From positions 24,047,339-24,111,338 of the forward strand of contig NC_133652.1 in assembly GCF_009905375.1 (NCBI RefSeq): a stretch of 64,000 nt of DNA, in the 5' to 3' direction. Source of the DNA: Apium graveolens (lineage: Eukaryota > Streptophyta > Magnoliopsida > Apiales > Apiaceae). Below are positions 56,933 to 64,000 of this stretch, piece after piece. How positions within the stretch are numbered: the stretch's first letter is position 1; each line of letters opens with the position of its first letter. The translations under genes were made by a program, and so were the position numbers. The notes beneath the pieces were generated by a model that made no database searches, was not told where the DNA came from, and saw nothing but the letters and a program-made list of their open reading frames with translations.

Positions 56933-59900
56933 TTTAACACCCCCAAATCCGGGGTCGGGGATTCGGGTTGTCACGAGTTTCATTTCACTTATCAATACTT
57001 AATCTTAACAGTCAACCAACTACTGCGTACTGTGACCCCACAATATACACACACACCACAAGTTATAGTCTCAGAGATGAATACCAAAAATAACACAAGT
57101 CATTTTATTCCACAATTATAAGTCATTACACCTCAAAAGGGTTTCTGAATAAATTTACATATTCTTTGCCATTATTACAATTTATAATATACATAAGTCT
57201 GGTACATCAATAGTTGAAAACCTAGCCTATTGGTAGTTCCTACCTCAGCTACGGCGGCATCAACGCCTACAGGAAACTGCGGAACGTTTCCTATCCGCTC
57301 GCGAATGGGAGCTTGATCCTATTTATCTTGTCTATCTATTGTTGTGTGATGAAAGAAGAAAGCAAGGGTGAGCAACAAGCCCACCGAAATAATATGTATA
57401 ATAATTAACAATACATGAGCATTCTCATAGTACTCAAGAAAGTCTTGGTTAAAAAGAAATGAACCAAGTTGATATCTTAACGCGACCAAGTCGCAAAATA
57501 TTCAGTATATACATACATATATACTTTTCACAATCTTTGAAATCCTCTGACATGTATAATATACCCAGAGTTCCAGTTTATAACTGTATAAAAATATCGT
57601 TGCAAGGTGATCTTGTATATCTAACCTTGTCTCACTGTTTTTCTGAAAATCTTTGATATGCATAAGATAATCATGTACTAGATATAAGTTTAAAAGATGA
57701 AGTTACAAGATACTCCAATATACTTGTATCTTTTTCGAATACTACTTGAACTACCACCGTTCAAGTTATAATTAGTTTCAAAAGTTCATCACACTGATGA
57801 GACTACAAGATAAGACTTGAATAGATTCAATCTTTGAAATATCATTATAAATAATGAAGTTACGAGATACTTCATTAAGTCCTGATATATATACACACCT
57901 ATATATATATATACATTTCATACACTCCTTGAAAACCTCTGTTATGAAAATTATAAATAGAGTTATAATATCCAATAAATTTGGAAAGGAGAAAACCTTG
58001 GCATAAACCTGATATCTTGCTGATCAGGCAAAGATACCAATAAGTAACCTTTTCTACTAGTAAATGGACGAATTCCCCACTGGTCATCACCTTGGCCACA
58101 ATAGGACCTTATGTTGGACTGCCACTCAGCCACTTACGCATTTGATGGACTCCCACTGAGCCACTTACACTTTCATGGACGCCCACTGAGCCCATGTTGC
58201 TTACGCCGGCTCAATAGATGGACTTACTTCCCGAATGTTGGGTAAGTAATCAATTCATTTATCAAAACAGCAACCTCGTTGCGAATATAAAATACACCAC
58301 AGAGCCGGATCCCTCAGGTTTTGAGCGAGTATTTAAATCCCCTTTGAAAGGAAGATCTTAAATATAAAAAAAATGAGTTTTGGGATCCGCTCTAACTTTT
58401 AAAAATCATTTTGAAGACTCGAAACAGTTTTAAGAATGTTTGGAGTACTGCTGATTTATTAAAATAAATCAGTCCTAATATATTAGAAAATATCTGAATA
58501 TTATTATTTAAATAATATTCCCAAAAAGGATAATCTCTATAAAAATAATCGAAGTAGAAGTGTTAAAACTCATACTTGAAATGGGTATAAAATAACCAAA
58601 GATATACTTATACGAAAGTACTATCTTTATTTGAATAATCAAAAATAAGTTTGATTATCGAAACATTATTCTTTAATAAAATAAAGAATATTACTTAGTA
58701 AATAATCGGAGTCATAAGTCCTCAAATGAATATTCAAAGTAATACTCATTAATAAAATAAACGGAGTCATATGTCCTCGAATGAATATTCAAAGTAATAT
58801 TCATTAATAAAATAAACGGAGTCATATGTCCTCGAATGAATATTCAAACTAATATTCATTAAATAAAATAAAGTTATCGAATAAACCTTATTCGATTAAT
58901 AGTTTTGAAAACTATATCAATATATAAATATAAATATAAATATATATATATATATATTATACTCGGGAACATCGACTCCTGGTTTAGAAAAATGTTCACC
59001 TTTGGGTCCCCTATACTAAGGGTATACGCAACTACTGCTTATCTCTAGCATAGGTATTATGCAACTTATACGCATTTGAATCAACAATTAGATATTAAGA
59101 TTACGAAACAGACATGCATACATACCATATCAGCATGCTCCAATATATCGCAAAATTTGCTAATAACAATCATGCACTTATCACAAGATAATGCACATAC
59201 ATATATTTACATCACAACAACAGTATAACGGGTAGAAAACTTGCCTGAGTGCTCCCGGATAGACTTAAGCTTAGAGTGGGTCCGATAACCTATGAAAAAC
59301 AACATAAGTTGGAATTAAACCCCGGTCGCTTAAGAAACTAGACTTTAACCAATTGAACCCTAACGTTCGCTTATGGTCACTCCTACGCTTAACGAATCAC
59401 CTAAGTCGTTCGAGTACCCTCGACTCCACCATTTTTAATAAATTATCCATTTAGAGTTTTAAGGCGATTCTTTCGCGAGTACCTTACCAACTGCCTAATC
59501 CACTTAACATAATTTTTCATATCCCAAATAGTCATTTAAAGTCCTTAACCAAGGTTTCAAAGTAAGGCGAGGGGTAATGATTCGTTCGCAAAATGCCGTT
59601 ACTTAAAATAGTCGTTTCTCCTAAACCGTACATCGGATTCAAACGAACCACATATTAAAACGAAGCTCGTAACATGAACTATCTAATCATGGCAATGGTA
59701 AAAACCTAACAGTGAGTCCTCGGGTCCTGATGTTAAGAACAAAAACAGTCTAAAGTAAATCGGACATTACGACGGCTATGTTTACGCGATTACCAATTTT
59801 TATCCTACTCCAAATCATCCACAAACCAACCAAAATTCAACCATACAACCAAAATCCATCCTTAAATAACTACAACAGCCCCAACACCTCAAGTTTTCCA

Positions 59901-61024
59901 ATTTATATTAATCTCAAACATGAACTAAAACTATTCTTAAGTTCATTAACTAATAACCAAGATTTACAACTCCAAAAACATCACAAAAGCAACTAATCTC
60001 TACATATTCAAACACCATGCTTCTCATGAACTATAATACTCATATTTAGCTCTTAACATTCAATAACAAAGCTAGGTTAAGAGATTATACCTTCCTTGGT
60101 GAGTAAAAGTAACTAAGGAGCTTGGAATCACCCTTGAAAGTCCTTACCAAAGCTTAATCTAAACAAAAACTCAAGAATAAAATTTCAAGTTCTTGAAAAA
60201 CACTATTCACCAAGAACTTTGATGAATTGATTAGCTATGTTAAACATGGAATCTTGAGCTTAAACTTATGGCTCATCAAAGTTATGAATTATGAAAACTA
60301 AAGAAACAAACCTCTTGAATTATGAAGGTGCGTAGCTTGATTTTTGAAATTTTTCCTTTGCTTTTCATGGAAAATCCGAGAGCAATAGATGGGGGAAGAA
60401 GCGAAATGAGTTTGTTTTGGTTGCTTTTGATTTTGGTGTTTATGAAATGAATACTTTGTGGAGATTGCTTTGATAAAGTGATGACAGCACTTGGATGACC
60501 TCACCTCCAAGCCACATGTCTTTCCCTTAAGGTTTGATGATGTCACCTTCTCTTTTAACCACTTGTTTTAGCTTTTCTTGGAAGCTTCCTTCCCATTCTA
60601 CTTGAATGTGCTTGTCCCTTGGTCGTTTATTTGTTTTTTGGTTCGCTTAACTCTGTTCTCTTTCGTTGTTTGAGGGATCACATCCGGGATCTTATTACTT
60701 GGGTTCCCCTAAATCTTTCTCAATATCTTATAATCCTTTAATGATCCTCTCTTATAATCCTTGAATTTAAATCCCTTTAACCATGTTACCTTATACTCAA
60801 TTCTTTCGGGTCCTGGTGGATTTTCGGGAAAAATCAAAGTGTTCGGATTTGGATTCTGACGATCTTTACATACACTTATATACCACATAGAGTACTAATC
60901 ATATCTCAGAAGATCAATAAAAGAACCCCTATATAGTGTGGTATGAAAAGTTTTCTTATTCAGCATAATCATCAAAACACTATTCATAAGGGATTCAAAA
61001 ATTTCAAAAATTGGGGTTATTACA
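56933..61024 (-). repeat. Outer gypsy LTR 2 (5' LTR on the minus strand), uninterrupted
   Basis: 4,092 bp. Starts TTTAACACCC (the TG of LTR 1 is TT here) and ends GGTTATTACA. It includes the empty counterpart of the inner insertion (about 59131-59141), the 55-bp array, and an expanded TA microsatellite near 58920-58960 absent from LTR 1. Confidence 0.93.
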
Positions 61025-61029
61025 TTTCA

Positions 61030-63999
61030 AGTCCATCACCAAGTCTGATAACCTTAGGATGTGAAGAGTTTTCATTATAACATAAGCATCTTCCTTTCAG
61101 AATAACTTCCACCTTAGCAGAATTCTTCAGCATAGGAATTTCTCTTCCATCACCTTCAGTAATCATTAGACTGTACTGAGAAGTCTTTGTCCCATAGATT
61201 CTCAATAGATCTCTTATAGCCTTCAAAATATATTCTGACCATCTTCTTGTAACATCAGATTTTACTTCCAGAAGATAATAAATATGTTGTAGTTCTCTGA
61301 TAGACTTCTTTAATACATCAGAATCAGCTAATCTATAAGTCCTTCCATCATTGAAAAATAAGATTAATTTCTCTTTCAGATTCTCCTTATCATGAGTATC
61401 TATCACAACTTGAGAAGACAACACCTTGTCAAGGTGCCTTTGTTTGATTTGTTCATATGGGTTGTCTGTCAATATGAAAGGATCTCCTAGAGTAACCTCT
61501 ACTCCTGTTTGAATCTTCTCTTCATCAGAACCTAATCCATCTCTATCTCTAGGTTGCTTGGCTTTCAACCCAAATGTAGCAAGTTGATTAATCATGAGAT
61601 TGGATTTTGGTTCAACTGGAGTAGCTTTCTTCTATAACAGCTTCTTCTTATCAGCAATTGTCAATTTATTCAAATCAACTTGAGCATTGTCAGCAGTTGA
61701 TGTCTTGATAGCTTGATTAAAATTTGTTGTTTCTTCTATACCTTCCTGTCCTTTATTCTGAACAACAACTTGAGCAGTGTCAGAGGTTGTTTTAGAATCA
61801 TCACTTATCTTTCTTCTTTTCAGAATTTGAACAGTTTCATCTTCAACAAGATTATCATCAGATACTTGAACCATTTTACACACTGGTTTCATCAGATCTT
61901 GAGAAGTTTTCCAGTCCACTGACTTAGTTGGTTCATCAATTTTTCCTTTCCCTTTGTCTTTGGGATTACTCTCAGTCTGTGATCTAGTTTTGAACTTTGA
62001 ATTTCAGAATTTGACTTTTTCTTGATCACAATGCCCTTTTCCTTTGGCCTTGGAGGTTTCTTTGCATCAGAAGCTTTAGACTTAGGATTTGTCTTCTCAG
62101 CAGCAAATCTAGCTTTTTCCTCCTTGAGAGTTTCTAAATCCATTCTTGGATTATGTTTCAGAAATAATCTTCCTGTTATCTCATCATCAAGTGTTTGGAT
62201 TTTAGGATCTTTGTAATAAATAGTAGTCTGCTTCACCTTTAACTTCAGAGTTTGCAAGAACTTCTTAGAGTCTTCAGATCCTGACTGAATCAGAATATCA
62301 GAACTTGACATCAGACTTTGCTTATCACCACTTGACTTCATTCTTTGAGCATTCACATCATCATAACTTGACTTGTTCTGAATAGAAGATTTTCCTTGAA
62401 CTTTCCTTTGACCTCTGCTCTTTTCAGAGTTTCCCTGGTCATCACCTTTATCATCCTTTTTCTTCAGTTCTTGAGTAGGTGAGCATTTGGACTTAACTAC
62501 CTTCTCCCCCTTTTTTGGCATCATCAGGAAGTAAGAGAGAAAAAAGAAGTTTAACTGAAGATTGGATTTCATCCAATTGAGCTTTTTGAGAAGCTTGATT
62601 AACCAGAACCTCAGCAATTTGGGCTTGTTGCTTCTCTTGAGTTTTCTCAATGGCTGCGACTTTTTCAGAAATAGGTCTGATATACCTGTTATTGTCAAGC
62701 TTGAGCAGCTGATCGAGCTTATTAGCTTGTTCTCTGAGTGTATCAACCTTTTCATGAGTAGCAGTATGTAGACCTTGAAGATGTTTTGTAGACAGAGCTG
62801 TGATCTTGAGTTGTGTCTTGAAATCAGCATTTGTGAGCAACTCATCAGCTTTTGCAATATGCTCTATCAGAATTTTAGAACATGGAATAAAATCTGATTC
62901 ATTCCACTTCTTGGTCCACTCAACACCTCTGTGAGTATCCTCCCAAGGAATAGGTGCTTCCTTTTCAACAAATTTCTTCACCAATTCTTCCTTGCCCAGA
63001 ATAGGTACTGGAGTCTCAGCAGAAATACTATCATCAGAACTTGAGGAAGACTCATTCTGTTATGAGAGCTCAACAATGTGTGAAGCAACTGGAGATTCAG
63101 GAATTACATCATCTAAATTCTAATCAGCAGAATTTATCTCCAGAGCTGGTGTCTTTGATGTAGATGGAGCTTCCAGATAAAGAACTTCAGGTATATTTAA
63201 ATTATGAATATCTATTTCAGAAATATAAGTTTGTTCTTTAGCATCATCTGTAGCTTTAATAGGAGAGACAAGAGGGGTAAGAACTGTATCATTAGCAGTG
63301 TCTTTGGCTTGAGCTGGAAGGGCTGCAATAATAATTGGTTCTTGTGAGATCAGAGATTCCTGATCCCCTTCCTTAGCTTCTTCAGTATCTTCTGATATAG
63401 CCTTATCCAAATACCTCCTTGCCTTCATTTTCTTCAATCTCCTTGCCAATGAAGGAGTTGCTTCAGCAGCATCAGAATTTACAAATTTTCTTTTCAAAGT
63501 ATCAGAACTTTGATCTGCTGTTTCTTTCTGAGAAGTAACATTCTCAGCTTCAATTATCACATGTTCAGATGCATGAACTCGTGCTTCAATTATTTCCTCT
63601 TGACTCTCAGACTCATCCCTGAGAATCATCTTCCTTCTCTTTTGTGGTGGTTGAGGAACAGACTTTGTTCTCTTAGAAGGTTTGGAAGATGAAGGCCTGG
63701 TTGTTTGTGCTGATGGTTGAGAAGTCTGAGGTGTTTGTGTAGAGGTGGTAGGTGCTGATGGTTGAGGTTCTGATGGTTGGACATCAGGATATAATGCAGT
63801 GTATTTCACTTTATCATAGATTATTAAGGCTTGTTTGATAGATAAAGGTATTTGGAGGGGTCTCAATATAGCCTTCTTATTATCAGTAGATAATAAGTCA
63901 TTAAAAGCTCTTTTAGCTAGTTTGAATGATGGAAGTAATTCATGAGCTACTTGGGGCTTATTATCACAATAAAAGCTATAAATAAGCTGACAGAATCTA
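61030..63999 (-). pseudogene. Extra 3' ORF of a copia element, decayed, partial
   Basis: Minus-strand frames 63866-63120, 62984-62493, 62512-61892, 61919-61632 and 61595-61020 follow one another and encode one long hydrophilic protein. Homology extends to the window edge (QLIYSFYCDNKPQVAHELLP just before 63866). It has a Pro/Ser/Thr/Gln-rich stretch, basic clusters (KRRKMILRD), a predicted coiled coil near 62860-62560 and Lys-rich linkers. It sits between pol (outside the window) and the polypurine tract, where SIRE-type copia elements carry an additional, sometimes called env-like, ORF. I see no signal peptide or clear membrane span. Stops near 63118 and 63060 and frame changes near 62500, 61900 and 61630 break it. 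The end is at 36586-36757. Confidence 0.7.
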
Positions 64000-64000
64000 G

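Larger units (their letters stand above)
36758..61024 (-). mobile_element. Outer Ty3-gypsy element, minus strand, with ~4.1-kb LTRs
   Basis: Total 24,267 bp including a nested element. The ends are TGTAACACCC and GGTTATTACA; TTTCA flanks both sides (36753-36757, 61025-61029). LTR 1 is 36758-38901 plus 49581-51469 (about 4.03 kb, split by the inner element). LTR 2 is 56933-61024 (4,092 bp). Primer-binding site and polypurine tract place it on the minus strand. Very long LTRs and the pol type resemble Tekay/Del chromoviruses. The internal 5.46 kb lacks most of gag, protease and reverse transcriptase. Confidence 0.92.

Noticed and set aside
1..64000. tRNA, rRNA or small RNA genes
   Set aside because: None recognised by reading; the only tRNA-like matches are short primer-binding sites of retroelements. 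A tRNA scan was not possible here.

Overview
This is an AT-rich nuclear stretch of a flowering plant, most likely a eudicot. The evidence is the mix of plant Ty1-copia and Ty3-gypsy elements, CACTA and hAT elements, MITEs, a LINE ORF1 with the plant DUF4283 domain, and captured plant-type gene exons with introns. Element styles would fit an Apiaceae-like genome, but nothing here proves the family. I see no intact single-copy host gene. Essentially every recognisable coding stretch is a transposable element or a decayed gene fragment carried by one.

Layout. 1-4279: a 60-codon C-terminal fragment, a CACTA-type fragment, a tandem duplication, AT-rich degenerate repeats and a copia gag remnant. 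4280-7034: a truncated copia element with LTR, primer-binding site and an open 587-codon gag, broken off inside the protease. 7035-8090: a 528-bp tandem duplication with hairpins. 8137-16135: first copy (A) of a duplicated block holding MITEs and LINE ORF1 (DUF4283). Copy A is split by a 4,715-bp CACTA element (9955-14669) that carries exon-by-exon fragments of two unrelated plant genes on the minus strand: a SurE-type 5'-nucleotidase and a nucleobase-ascorbate transporter. 17966-22911: LINE ORF1 tail, solo LTR, hAT MITE and CACTA MITE. 22920-29945: several decayed copia elements on both strands, one invaded by a TRIM-like mini-retroelement. 32160-35852: second copy (B) of the duplicated block, lacking the CACTA element and so giving its empty site.

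35853-64000 is a three-level nest. A minus-strand copia element (one LTR at 35853-36447, extra 3' ORF at 36586-36757 and again at 61030-64000) is interrupted by a minus-strand gypsy element (36758-61024, 5-bp duplication TTTCA, LTRs of about 4.1 kb). One LTR of that element is interrupted by a plus-strand gypsy element (38902-49575, 5-bp duplication AGCAT, LTRs of about 2.46 kb). Insertion order is therefore block B, copia, outer gypsy, inner gypsy.

The most interesting item is the CACTA element with its chimeric SurE/transporter cargo downstream of a CT-rich, 5'UTR-like region. I found no sign of a wholly new kind of system. All identity statements are by eye; no alignment or search was run.
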